A stretch of 64,000 nt of DNA from Blautia sp. (GTDB lineage: Bacteria; Bacillota; Clostridia; Lachnospirales; Lachnospiraceae). The first letter of the stretch is position 1. Every line of letters starts with the position of its first letter. Location: contig JAFVGK010000087.1 in the NCBI GenBank assembly GCA_017475035.1, forward strand, positions 1-64,000. Reading direction: 5' to 3'. Below, piece by piece: positions 8,777-17,137 of the stretch. A program made the position numbers and the translations under genes. Under the pieces are notes generated by a model. The model saw only the letters and a program-made list of their open reading frames with translations. It had not been told where the DNA came from and did no database searches.

Positions 8777-9373
8777 TCATCTCCTGTGTTTCGCGCTCTC
8801 TTTTGCGTCCCGGATCATAGAAATGACCATCTGTTTCATCGCAAGAAAAAGCATATCAAATCCTGTGTAAAACAACCCGAACAGAATCGGACCGACTCCC
8901 AGCGCCATCGCGTCGCCGCCTGCCGCGGCCGTCAGGCCGATATTAATCAGGCTGTAGAGCACAACAACACAAAACAGGAGAACCATGGCATACATGATGT
9001 TAAAGAAGAAGCTGGAATACTTCTTCTTCGGAAACATCATGAAGCGGTCATTTGCTCCCGGTGTCCTGGCGTAAAAACGGATCACATTGTTTGTCATAAG
9101 ATCCGTCACCATGCCAAGAACGATGCCAAAGACAAACAGCACATCCAGCAGATCCGCCAGATAACCGCTCAACCCCCAGAAGATGAAGAAACACACTGCC
9201 CCGGCAAACCAGACCTTGCAAAAAACCATCTTCACCCCATCCGGGATCCGTCCCAGCAAGGATTTAGACTTGTATTTCCGCAGTTCCTCTTCCGGGACGA
9301 CCGGGGAGTTTTCTTTGTTCGCTCCTACCAGGTCGTCCACGGCTTTTCGATGTAACGTATAATCTTCACGCAT
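8777..9373 (-). CDS. Small membrane protein of the pectin ABC cluster, unrecognised (a)
   Basis: A 198-residue protein with a hydrophilic first 50 residues and about four membrane segments (CKVWFAGAVCFFIFWGLSGY, then VLFVFGIVLGMVTDLM, then a long hydrophobic run, then a glycine-rich helix). I do not recognise the family. It starts only six bases after the stop of the next membrane protein and is the last gene of a five-gene block with an ATPase in its centre. A role as accessory subunit, assembly factor or sensor of the transporter is inference. Confidence 0.8.
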   Translation of the reverse strand: MREDYTLHRKAVDDLVGANKENSPVVPEEELRKYKSKSLLGRIPDGVKMVFCKVWFAGAVCFFIFWGLSGYLADLLDVLFVFGIVLGMVTDLMTNNVIRFYARTPGANDRFMMFPKKKYSSFFFNIMYAMVLLFCVVVLYSLINIGLTAAAGGDAMALGVGPILFGLFYTGFDMLFLAMKQMVISMIRDAKESAKHRR

Positions 9374-9379
9374 TTCCTG

Positions 9380-9949
9380 TTAATTCTCGCCGGAAATATC
9401 AATCTCTCCCATCGCTCCGTTGTCCTCGACAATAATGGAGGTATTGATCCTGCGAAGCAGCTTGCTGTATACAGGAAGCAGAACGATCAGCGCAACGGCA
9501 ATGATGAGGAGAATCATATGTATGTGCAGGACACTCTGCGCCTGCTGGATATACATGGTTGTAGGTCCGATCTCGATCGGATTGTCTGCTCTTGTAAGGG
9601 CGTTCGTGATACGTCCTAAATAGAAATAGTCGCAGAAAATGATGATGCCGAACATGATGAACATGAGTATAAGCATCGGAATATGCGGCTTTTTACGACG
9701 CGGGAACGCATTCAGAAAGCAAACGAAGGAAAGCATGGAAAAGAGCATGGTGGCAAAGCCGCACAGACCCATGCCTACTCCCTGAATCTTCGCCGTCGTA
9801 TCTGAAATATGGGTCAGGTTCAGCGAATAAACCAGGAAGCAGATAATCAATGCAATAAACGGGATTACCGACGGACGGCGTTTCAGAGAAACCGCCAATT
9901 TCCGCAAAAACTCAGATTTCTTTCCCGTACCGTTCGCAGTATTGCTCAT
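9380..9949 (-). CDS. Small membrane protein of the pectin ABC cluster, unrecognised (b)
   Basis: A 189-residue protein with a basic N-terminus and four predicted membrane helices (VIPFIALIICFLVYSL; GMGLCGFATMLFSMLSFVC; MLILMFIMFGIIIFC; IHMILLIIAVALIVLLPVY). The start codon overlaps the end of the ATPase gene by four bases (ATGA), so the two are translationally coupled. No family recognised. Confidence 0.8.
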   Translation of the reverse strand: MSNTANGTGKKSEFLRKLAVSLKRRPSVIPFIALIICFLVYSLNLTHISDTTAKIQGVGMGLCGFATMLFSMLSFVCFLNAFPRRKKPHIPMLILMFIMFGIIIFCDYFYLGRITNALTRADNPIEIGPTTMYIQQAQSVLHIHMILLIIAVALIVLLPVYSKLLRRINTSIIVEDNGAMGEIDISGEN

Positions 9950-11025
9950 GAATTCTCCCTCCTTCCTATCGCATTGCCTGTCTCCTTGTCGAAGAAATGT
10001 TTGCGCTTGAAGGACACCTGTACAAGATCGCCCGGCTTATAATCACACCATCCGCGCAGCTTTGCGGAAAGCTTCACATCGCTTCCGACAATGTTGCCGT
10101 GGACAAGGGTGTTCATACCAAGATTTTCGTTGGAGAAAACCTTCAGAGAAATCTCTCCGCCCTCTGCAATGTTTTCCGGACGAACGCCAAGCGTAATTTC
10201 TTTGCCTGCATAAGCCTTCAGAATTGCCTTTTCTTCTTCCTCTAACGGAACGGAAAAGCCCTTGCCGACAAAGGCCTCTTCCGTAACCTTTCCTTCGAAG
10301 AAGTTCATCGGAGGAAGACCGATAAAGCTCGCCACAAAAAGATTTGCCGGAGAATCATACAGTTCAAGCGGCGTACCAACCTGCTGCACATGTCCCATGG
10401 ACATACACACGATGCGGTCTGCCAGTGTCAGAGCCTCCGTCTGGTCATGCGTGACGTAAAGCATCGTCGCTTTCAGTCTCTTGTGAAGAAGCAGGATCTC
10501 ACGACGTGTGGCGCCGCGGAGCTTTGCGTCCAGGTTGGAGAGCGGCTCGTCAAACAGGAAAACCTTCGGGTTACGGACGATGGAACGTCCCATGGCTACA
10601 CGCTGACGCTGTCCGCCGGAAAGCTGAGACGGTTTTTTGTTCAGCTGGGTGGTAAGCCCGAGAATCTCAGCTGCCGCCAGAACCTTCTTATGAATCACAT
10701 TCGGATCCTCTTTACGCAGAGTGAGCGAAAATGCCATATTCTCATAGATCGTCATATGGCCATACAAAGCATAGTTCTGGAATACCATGGCCATGTCGCG
10801 ATCCTTCGCAGGCGTCTGGGTAATATCTTTCCCGTCCAGGAGAAGATGCCCGGCGGAAATATCCTCCAGTCCCGCAATCATACGCAGGGTCGTCGACTTT
10901 CCGCAGCCGGACGGTCCGACGAGGACAATCAGTTCTCCATCCTTTACGTCCAGATTGAAATCAAAGACTGCCTGCACGTTATTATCATATATCTTGTCAA
11001 CATGCTGAATGTTGAGCTGTGCCAT
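9946..11025 (-). CDS. Sugar ABC transporter ATPase, MsmX/UgpC type (copy 2)
   Basis: A 359-residue ATPase with GPSGCGKSTT, LSGGQRQRVAMGRS, FLFDEPLSNLD, YVTHDQTEA and a TOBE domain after residue 235. It is equal in length to copy 1 but clearly diverged. Unusually, it is flanked by two small membrane proteins on each side, with a four-base overlap downstream and 13 bases upstream. It is therefore more likely dedicated to this cluster than a shared housekeeping ATPase. Confidence 0.92.
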   Translation of the reverse strand: MAQLNIQHVDKIYDNNVQAVFDFNLDVKDGELIVLVGPSGCGKSTTLRMIAGLEDISAGHLLLDGKDITQTPAKDRDMAMVFQNYALYGHMTIYENMAFSLTLRKEDPNVIHKKVLAAAEILGLTTQLNKKPSQLSGGQRQRVAMGRSIVRNPKVFLFDEPLSNLDAKLRGATRREILLLHKRLKATMLYVTHDQTEALTLADRIVCMSMGHVQQVGTPLELYDSPANLFVASFIGLPPMNFFEGKVTEEAFVGKGFSVPLEEEEKAILKAYAGKEITLGVRPENIAEGGEISLKVFSNENLGMNTLVHGNIVGSDVKLSAKLRGWCDYKPGDLVQVSFKRKHFFDKETGNAIGRRENS

Positions 11026-11038
11026 AACCTTATCCCCC

Positions 11039-11530
11039 CTATGCCGCCTGCGTATTCAAAGTAGCAAGATGGGCAGAAAGCGCACGAGAGCGCTGAATGC
11101 CGACTACCGCGCTGACAAAGCAGCAGAGCGCGGAGAGCGCCAGATAAAGCACTACGCGAACAAACTGCGCCGTACCCATTACTTTGACCATCTCGCCGCC
11201 TGCCGCGGACAGCTCCGCTGCATGCGCCCGTACCGGGTAAATAAATATACGGGCAATCTGAATGATACCGAGCAGAATCAACAGATAAGAGTAGCCGACA
11301 TTATAATTCTTCACTCCCTCTGAAGACAAAAAGGCAGCAAGCAAGAAGACCAGGTTATAAAGAATGGACGCGCCCATCAGAATATTGTAGTAGTACGAAC
11401 CCGCATTCGTCTCATAAATGCTGATGAAAAAGCAAACATCAAGAAGAATCGCCAACAAAGCGAAATTTGCTGACAACGTATTTTTGGTAAAACGCATACG
11501 GTCGAGCTGAATCGTTCTTTCATCGTTCAT
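11039..11530 (-). CDS. Small membrane protein of the pectin ABC cluster, unrecognised (c)
   Basis: A 163-residue protein with four predicted membrane helices (NFALLAILLDVCFFISIYE; ILYNLVFLLAAFL; YLLILLGIIQIARIFIYPV; VVLYLALSALCCFVSAVVG) and short loops. The start overlaps the stop of the upstream gene by four bases. No family recognised. Its size and topology resemble the neighbouring membrane proteins, although no sequence identity is obvious. Confidence 0.8.
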   Translation of the reverse strand: MNDERTIQLDRMRFTKNTLSANFALLAILLDVCFFISIYETNAGSYYYNILMGASILYNLVFLLAAFLSSEGVKNYNVGYSYLLILLGIIQIARIFIYPVRAHAAELSAAGGEMVKVMGTAQFVRVVLYLALSALCCFVSAVVGIQRSRALSAHLATLNTQAA

Positions 11531-12114
11531 GCCATCGCCCTCCCTGCTGCAATCAGCTTTCCTTCCTGCCTCATCAGAATGCCCTTCCAGATGATATGGA
11601 TGATCAGCAGCAAGCTTACCAGAAGAGCAAATCCGAAGACGCCATAATGGACGTCAAACCAGAAGGTAGACTCCGTATAGGCAGTTCCCCAAAGATCCGC
11701 ATGGAACTTCAGCGCTTCGAAATCAATCTGCAGAAACTGAGCTTTGAACAGCTCAATATTCTGGTGCGCCCAGTAAGCTACATAGCAGTTCGCTCCCGCG
11801 AAAACAAGAATCGCGAACCAGTTGCCGATGTAATATCTTCTCCTGATATGGGTATTCGTAATATACAGAAGGCATCCAAGGAGAATCAGAATGATGCTGT
11901 ACCGAAGGAAAGTACTGTTAAACGCCTGCATATCATAATAAATAATGGATCCCGGCACGTCCGTCTGGGTGAGATCCGCCGGGTTCATCATCGTAGAATA
12001 CAGGCTGTCATACAAGTCCGTCATGATCCCGAGAGAATACAGAAAAATCACCACACTGGAAACCAATGCCAGAAGGCACGTAAACTTTTGCAAGGCCAGT
12101 TGCTTTTTATACAT
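11527..12114 (-). CDS. Small membrane protein of the pectin ABC cluster, unrecognised (d)
   Basis: A 195-residue protein with four predicted membrane helices (residues about 12-32, 70-86, 96-114 and 158-177). A probably extracytoplasmic loop of some 40 residues lies between the first two helices and one of similar size between the last two. It is the first gene of the block (d, c, ATPase, b, a) and follows the solute-binding protein gene after a stem-loop. Function unknown. Confidence 0.8.
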   Translation of the reverse strand: MYKKQLALQKFTCLLALVSSVVIFLYSLGIMTDLYDSLYSTMMNPADLTQTDVPGSIIYYDMQAFNSTFLRYSIILILLGCLLYITNTHIRRRYYIGNWFAILVFAGANCYVAYWAHQNIELFKAQFLQIDFEALKFHADLWGTAYTESTFWFDVHYGVFGFALLVSLLLIIHIIWKGILMRQEGKLIAAGRAMA

Positions 12115-12212
12115 TATGACCTCCTGCCGTCACTGTTCCCGGCACACGACGCGGGCGGCTGCCCGTCCGCGCCCCTGTGCCCGAAACCAGCAACTTCTAA
12201 CATAATCGTTTC

Positions 12213-12245
12213 AGCCCTCCGCCGCCGTCTGACGGCAGCAGGGCT
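12213..12245 (-). terminator. Stem-loop between the solute-binding protein gene and the membrane block
   Basis: AGCCCTGCTGCCGTC pairs with the GACGGCGGCGGAGGGCT arm. On the minus strand it lacks a T-run, so it more probably stabilises the abundant binding-protein mRNA or gives partial termination. This is common after binding-protein genes. Confidence 0.5.
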
Positions 12246-12343
12246 TTCTCTTTGTTTCACAACCGGAAAGAGTGCGGTTCCGGATTTTTACGGTCAGCCG
12301 GCTCTCTTTCCGGCGATACCTGATTTCGCTGATTATGATCCGA

Positions 12344-14440
12344 TCAGCTCAAGGACTGATAATACTGAAGGAGACGCATCCAGGCCTGGGTCTTAAGCGC
12401 AAGATACTGACGTCCGCCCCACTCTGTCACGATCTTGTTGGCAGTTTCCGCGGCATTCGTCATACCTTCTTCGGTATAGCCGCCGGCAATAATATTTACG
12501 AATACGTTCTCGCCGTCCTTAGCGCTGTTGAATTTGCCGTTGGCTGTCAGATTCGTGAAGGTGTTGAGCATATCGTTCTCGGTCGTGGTGTTCGGGATAA
12601 CGGTCGGGATGGAAGTATACCACGGATTCTCGGTAATCTCGAGCTCCGGATGCTTGATCGTTCCGAGAGCAATCGCGTTGGAGATATGGCCTGCGCCTTC
12701 CTTGCCGATCTCGCTGGTGCACTGATATTCAAATGCCTGGTTCTTTACAAAGCTCAGCGTAGAGCCGAGATACATACGTGCATAGTTTGTATAGTTGCCG
12801 CTGGCCTTATCCCAGAGCTCTTCATAGGTAGCGTCTGCGATCTCAGGCATTTCATTGCCGTTGAACATGAAGGTGACATAGTTGCCGGCATCGTCTGTCT
12901 TAATGAAAGCATCCGGGCCATAGGACATCAGGATCATGCCCTCCGGGCTGTAAGCATAGTCAATGAGCTTCAGGCACGCATTAAGCTTGTCCTGATCAGA
13001 GCCGACACCCGCTTTGGAGATGCCCCATCCGTCTGTCTTAACACTTCTCCAGGACTCGGTAAAGCGCATATAGCTGCCGCCTTCCGTGCCGTCCTGCCAG
13101 CAGGCTACCGGCACCATAACTGCCATGTATTTCTCGCCGTCTTCTGTCTGAAGCTTGGTGTTGTTCAGGATCGTCTGGGTCTGATTGTAGTCATAGCTCA
13201 TGAAGCCAAGATCGTTCTCAAGATAAGTTCCGCTGTTCTCTGTAGAGCTGTTCAGGAATGCCTCAGAGATCAGGCCTTCCTTAGCCATTGCGTTCATCTT
13301 GTCCATGGCAAGATAAGCGTCCTCTTCCTGACGGGCGTCATGAAGCATGCCGTCAGTTCCGAGATACAGGTAATCCTGGCGGGACTCAAGGCCGCGGACG
13401 CCAAAGAGGATGCCTGCGAAACGGAACATATCTACACGGCGCTGGTTGTTGTCATCTTCACGGGAGAAAAGTCCCTGGATGGAATCGGTACCGTTAAGTG
13501 TCTGCGGATTCGCAACGACGCAGCGAAGAAGGGCGACCATCTCATCCGCGTCCCAGGCTGCATTCTGGCCGACAAAGAGGTCAGAACGGGTTGTTCCATA
13601 ATATCCTGCGTAAGCTTCGTCAATGTAGGTACGAAGCATGTTGACAGCGTCCACGCCGCTCATGGCGCCTGCTGCGTTCATCTTGTCGATGATGTTGCCG
13701 GCAGTGTCATAATCCTTGGAAATGGTCTCTACAGCAGAGCCATCAGCAGTCACAACATCAATGTCGATCTTGCCGGAGGTCGGCATATAGGGCTGATAAA
13801 CCGGAGCCGCGGTATCCTTGCAGGCGTCAGCTGCGAACTCGCCTTCGCCGTCCAGAAGCTTCTGAACCCAGTCCACACGCATAAGAGGCATACGCTCAAT
13901 ATCGTTGACACCGTCGAAATACGGGGAGAAGTAGATCGCGCCTGTCGTGGTATTACCGGTAATGGAAAGACGAACGATCGGGTTCGCATCCAGGTAAGCC
14001 TTAAAGTTCGGCATGCTGTCGAGATAAGGAGCAATGTCAACGATGCTTCCCGCTTCACCGAACTCGGTAAGCTTCGTAGCGGTACCGCTGAGCATATCGA
14101 CGTCACCGAGACGCTCTTTCCAATAATCAAACTCGTTGTTTGCGCTGTTGCCCTGATATTTATCCTCGATCGCAATGCCGAGAACCTTCTCAACCTCTAC
14201 CCAGGTTGGCTTCAGATCGCCTGCGCGGTAGGTGTTGCCGTCGGCGAGGGTGATGCCTTCCCCTGCGGTCTCAGCGTCAAAGCTGAGGCCTGTCTTTACG
14301 GAGTTGTAACCGGTAGCCATACGAAGAGTGGTGCCCTCGGCATAGCTGAGCTCCTCAGCTCCTACGCCTGTGCCCAGCAAAGCAACTGCCAGAATGGAAA
14401 CGCCTGCTATCAAATTACGAAATCTCTTGCTGTTTCTCAT
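12344..14440 (-). CDS. Large extracellular solute-binding protein of the pectin ABC importer
   Basis: A 698-residue protein with an N-terminal export signal (basic MRNSKRFR, hydrophobic LIAGVSILAVALLGTGVGA, probable cleavage after GA). LplA-type family-1 binding proteins of about 500-700 residues accompany LplB/LplC permeases and capture oligosaccharides, and the adjacent permease genes support this role. No lipobox cysteine is present near the cleavage site, which is odd for a Gram-positive binding protein. The ATG at 14440, seven bases after AAGGAGG, is chosen over an upstream in-frame ATG inside the MITE-like element. The likely ligand is an oligogalacturonide, by context. Confidence 0.88.
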   Translation of the reverse strand: MRNSKRFRNLIAGVSILAVALLGTGVGAEELSYAEGTTLRMATGYNSVKTGLSFDAETAGEGITLADGNTYRAGDLKPTWVEVEKVLGIAIEDKYQGNSANNEFDYWKERLGDVDMLSGTATKLTEFGEAGSIVDIAPYLDSMPNFKAYLDANPIVRLSITGNTTTGAIYFSPYFDGVNDIERMPLMRVDWVQKLLDGEGEFAADACKDTAAPVYQPYMPTSGKIDIDVVTADGSAVETISKDYDTAGNIIDKMNAAGAMSGVDAVNMLRTYIDEAYAGYYGTTRSDLFVGQNAAWDADEMVALLRCVVANPQTLNGTDSIQGLFSREDDNNQRRVDMFRFAGILFGVRGLESRQDYLYLGTDGMLHDARQEEDAYLAMDKMNAMAKEGLISEAFLNSSTENSGTYLENDLGFMSYDYNQTQTILNNTKLQTEDGEKYMAVMVPVACWQDGTEGGSYMRFTESWRSVKTDGWGISKAGVGSDQDKLNACLKLIDYAYSPEGMILMSYGPDAFIKTDDAGNYVTFMFNGNEMPEIADATYEELWDKASGNYTNYARMYLGSTLSFVKNQAFEYQCTSEIGKEGAGHISNAIALGTIKHPELEITENPWYTSIPTVIPNTTTENDMLNTFTNLTANGKFNSAKDGENVFVNIIAGGYTEEGMTNAAETANKIVTEWGGRQYLALKTQAWMRLLQYYQSLS

Positions 14441-14466
14441 TTCGTTCCTCCTTGAATCAGATAAAT

Positions 14467-14569
14467 ATATGGTAAACAAACAAAATATCTTCATTCTGAC
14501 TCGTTTAAAGCGCCGGATTTACGCCGCGCAAGCGGCATCCCTCTGCGGTAAATCCGTGCGCATATTATA
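14467..14569 (-). repeat. Family M (MITE-like) element, copy M1
   Basis: On the minus strand it reads TATGCGCACGGATTTACC, then a CCGCTTGCGCGGCGTAAAT segment, then GAGTCAGAATG and TTTACCATA. It matches the copies at 49723 and 59724. It sits between the lplC-like gene and the binding-protein gene without disrupting either ribosome site. Confidence 0.6.
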
Positions 14570-14586
14570 AAAACGAATCATTTTTA

Positions 14587-15477
14587 TCATTCCTTCACGC
14601 CGCCGACATTTACGCCCTTGGCAAAATATTTCTGGATGAAGGGGTAAATGATCAGGATCGGCACGATCGAGCATACAATCAGTGCATAGATCACGGAATC
14701 GGAAGCAAAAACCTCATTCCAGCCTGCCATCTGCTCGGGGTCGGTGTACTGCTCCAGTCTCAGTCGGATGAAAACCTGCAGCGGATGCTCATTGGAGTTG
14801 GAAATCATCTGGCGTGCCCAGAAGTATCCATTCCAGCGGGAGATCCCGAAGAACAGGGCAACCGTCGCGATGGTGGATTTGCTCATCGGGATATAAACCT
14901 TGCTCAGTACCTGGAACTCTGACGCGCCGTCAACAATGGCGGCCTCTTCGATCTCGCTCGGAACCCCTTCAAAAGCATTACGAAGCAGGATAATATTCAT
15001 AGCCGCCATACCCATGGCAATAACGACCAGCCATTTGTCATCCATGATGCCCACCGCGTTGAAGACCGTCTTCGTGCTCAGATAATTCAAATACTGCGGG
15101 ACGATACCTGCGGCAAACCACATCGTAAAGACGAGGAAGAAGTTAAAAACCTTACGGAACAGAAGGCGGCGCTTGGAAAGTGCATATGCGCCAAGGATGG
15201 AATAAAACAGAGCCCAGATCGTTCCGTAGAAGGTAATAAACAAAGTGTTGGAATAAGCATTCCAGAACATGTTGTCATTGAACATCCTCTTGAACGCATC
15301 AAACTGGATGTCCTTCGGGAACAGCACGATCTGGTTATAATCCACGGCCGCGCGGCCGCTGATCGATGCGGAAATCGCATAGACAAACGGATACAGACAG
15401 CAGAGCGCGAACATGGTCAGGAGTGTGTAGCTGATCACTTTAAAGATCAACTCGGATATTTCTAGTTTTCTTTTCAT
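14587..15477 (-). CDS. Sugar ABC permease, LplC type
   Basis: A 296-residue inner-membrane permease with six predicted helices, the ATPase-docking EAA loop (EEAAIVDGASEFQVLSKVYI) and the C-terminal VNVGGVKE typical of LplC/YtcP-like subunits. It pairs with the LplB-type gene 15 bases upstream. Confidence 0.92.
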   Translation of the reverse strand: MKRKLEISELIFKVISYTLLTMFALCCLYPFVYAISASISGRAAVDYNQIVLFPKDIQFDAFKRMFNDNMFWNAYSNTLFITFYGTIWALFYSILGAYALSKRRLLFRKVFNFFLVFTMWFAAGIVPQYLNYLSTKTVFNAVGIMDDKWLVVIAMGMAAMNIILLRNAFEGVPSEIEEAAIVDGASEFQVLSKVYIPMSKSTIATVALFFGISRWNGYFWARQMISNSNEHPLQVFIRLRLEQYTDPEQMAGWNEVFASDSVIYALIVCSIVPILIIYPFIQKYFAKGVNVGGVKE

Positions 15478-15491
15478 CCCAGCCTCCTATA

Positions 15492-16544
15492 CTAATATAG
15501 TGAGACATCGGACGCTTTGCGCGCGATGGTATTTGCGCCAATGACCAGAAGCATACCGATGACATTGTTCATCATTTCCGCGGCTGAGGCGATACCCTTC
15601 GAAGCTCCTGCCAGACCATACCGCTGCGCAAAAGTGGATACCACGTCTGCCGTCACGTAGGTATTGGCATTATAAAGAAGAAGGACCTTCTCATATCCGA
15701 TGTTCAAAAGGGAACCGATCCTGGTAATGAGCATGATAACGATGGTCGAAAGAATACTTGGCAATACGACGTAGCGCATCTGCGCCATCTTGTTGGCTCC
15801 GTCGATCTGAGCCGCCTCATAGCTGGTCGGCGAAATCGCTATGATAGCAGCAAAGAATACGATGCTGTCATAGCCCGCGCTCTCCCAGATACCGCTGATG
15901 ATGTAGATCGGGCGGAAGAAGGCGGCATTGTTCAGCAAGCCCGCATTCGCCGTCTCGCGGGAAATCAGCCCGATATTGGAAAGTGCCTGGGAAACGATAC
16001 CCATACCGGTGGTCAGAGACCCCTGTTTTACGAGCATCATTACCAGAGATGTCATAACGACGGTTGACATGAACTTCGGCAGATACGTAAGCACCTGATA
16101 CACGCTCCGGGCGATATTTGACTTGATCTCATTAAAGAACAAAGCCAGAATGATCGGCACCGGGAAACCGAAGCACAGTCCGTAGAAGCTCAGGATGAAG
16201 GTGTTTCTCAACGCCCTCCAGAACTCTACAGAAAGGCCGTCTCCTCCTACCAGCAGACGTTTGAAGTACGAAAAGCCGGAAAACAGCTGCTCGGAAACGC
16301 TCTTCACCTCGTCAGAGACCTTGAAGCAGCCCAGCAATTCATACATCGGAAAGTACCGCCAGAACAGAAAGACCAGCAGCATCGGAATCAGCATGATGTA
16401 AAGCCGCCAATCCTTAAGGATCGTACGGCCAACGTGGAGCCAGTAATGCTTTTCCACGTCATCGCGAACCGCCTGCTCTGGATTTTCCCTGTACTGACCG
16501 GTAGCTTCGTCATAGAGTAGAAAATCAGCCGCTTTTGCTTTCAT
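15492..16544 (-). CDS. Sugar ABC permease, LplB type
   Basis: A 350-residue permease. It has an extra N-terminal cytoplasmic segment of about 45 residues (DEATGQYRENPEQAVRDDVE) before the first helix, then the usual core with the EAA loop EAAQIDGANKMAQMRYVVLP. Its start overlaps the upstream membrane-protein gene by four bases. The long N-terminal tail is unusual and might contact a partner. Confidence 0.92.
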   Translation of the reverse strand: MKAKAADFLLYDEATGQYRENPEQAVRDDVEKHYWLHVGRTILKDWRLYIMLIPMLLVFLFWRYFPMYELLGCFKVSDEVKSVSEQLFSGFSYFKRLLVGGDGLSVEFWRALRNTFILSFYGLCFGFPVPIILALFFNEIKSNIARSVYQVLTYLPKFMSTVVMTSLVMMLVKQGSLTTGMGIVSQALSNIGLISRETANAGLLNNAAFFRPIYIISGIWESAGYDSIVFFAAIIAISPTSYEAAQIDGANKMAQMRYVVLPSILSTIVIMLITRIGSLLNIGYEKVLLLYNANTYVTADVVSTFAQRYGLAGASKGIASAAEMMNNVIGMLLVIGANTIARKASDVSLY

Positions 16545-17128
16545 TTCGCATCCTCCTTTTCCCCCTCCCTATGTATGCGGAGTAGATAGTGTTTTTGATC
16601 CTCAAACAGTCCGTCGATGCGCCGGGCGATCCACAGGATCACCGCCGCAAAGAGTCCTGAAAGGGCATCCGTAGTAAAAAAACCGAGGCAATCCTTGGGA
16701 GCGGCCCCCAAAACCAATGCCACGATCGCTCTCCCCGCCTGCATGAAGAGCAAAGTACAAATCGCGAAAAACACGGTCAGCAATGCATCCTCACAGATCC
16801 GCTGCTTTCCCAGTGCCTTCATCAGGGCCAGAGAAATCAGGCTGAACAGATTTCCTGCCATATAAATCAGGATCTGCTCTTTCGTCGCCCCGGAAACCAG
16901 GCTGGTCACCAGTCCGCCCACAGCCGCGGGAATCGCGGCGTAAGCATTCCAGCGCATCAGCACAATTGCGACAATCGCGGAAACCACCGAAACCGTATAA
17001 GGCTGGGACGGAAACCATTTCGTTGCCGCTGTATGAATCACGGTCTCAGAGACCGTCATCATCAATAAAAAGAAGAAAATATCGATTCCCCGATACTCTC
17101 CGATCGTCATCTGACGTTTCATAGGCAA
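16541..17128 (-). CDS. Small membrane protein with ECF S-component-like look
   Basis: A 195-residue protein with five or six predicted helices, an N-terminal MTIGEYRGIDIF, and small-residue-rich helices (AAIPAAVGGLVTSLVSG) that recall substrate-binding S subunits of ECF transporters. I could not assign a family. It is coupled to the lplB-like gene by a four-base overlap and follows the GH105 gene by nine bases, so it belongs to the pectin operon. A transport or sensing role is inference. Confidence 0.7.
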   Translation of the reverse strand: MPMKRQMTIGEYRGIDIFFFLLMMTVSETVIHTAATKWFPSQPYTVSVVSAIVAIVLMRWNAYAAIPAAVGGLVTSLVSGATKEQILIYMAGNLFSLISLALMKALGKQRICEDALLTVFFAICTLLFMQAGRAIVALVLGAAPKDCLGFFTTDALSGLFAAVILWIARRIDGLFEDQKHYLLRIHREGEKEDAK

Positions 17129-17137
17129 GCCCCCTGC

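Noticed and set aside
12272-14455. Open frame of 727 codons on the plus strand
   Set aside because: It is exactly antisense to the solute-binding protein, has no ribosome site or family signature, and reflects codon bias of the real gene.
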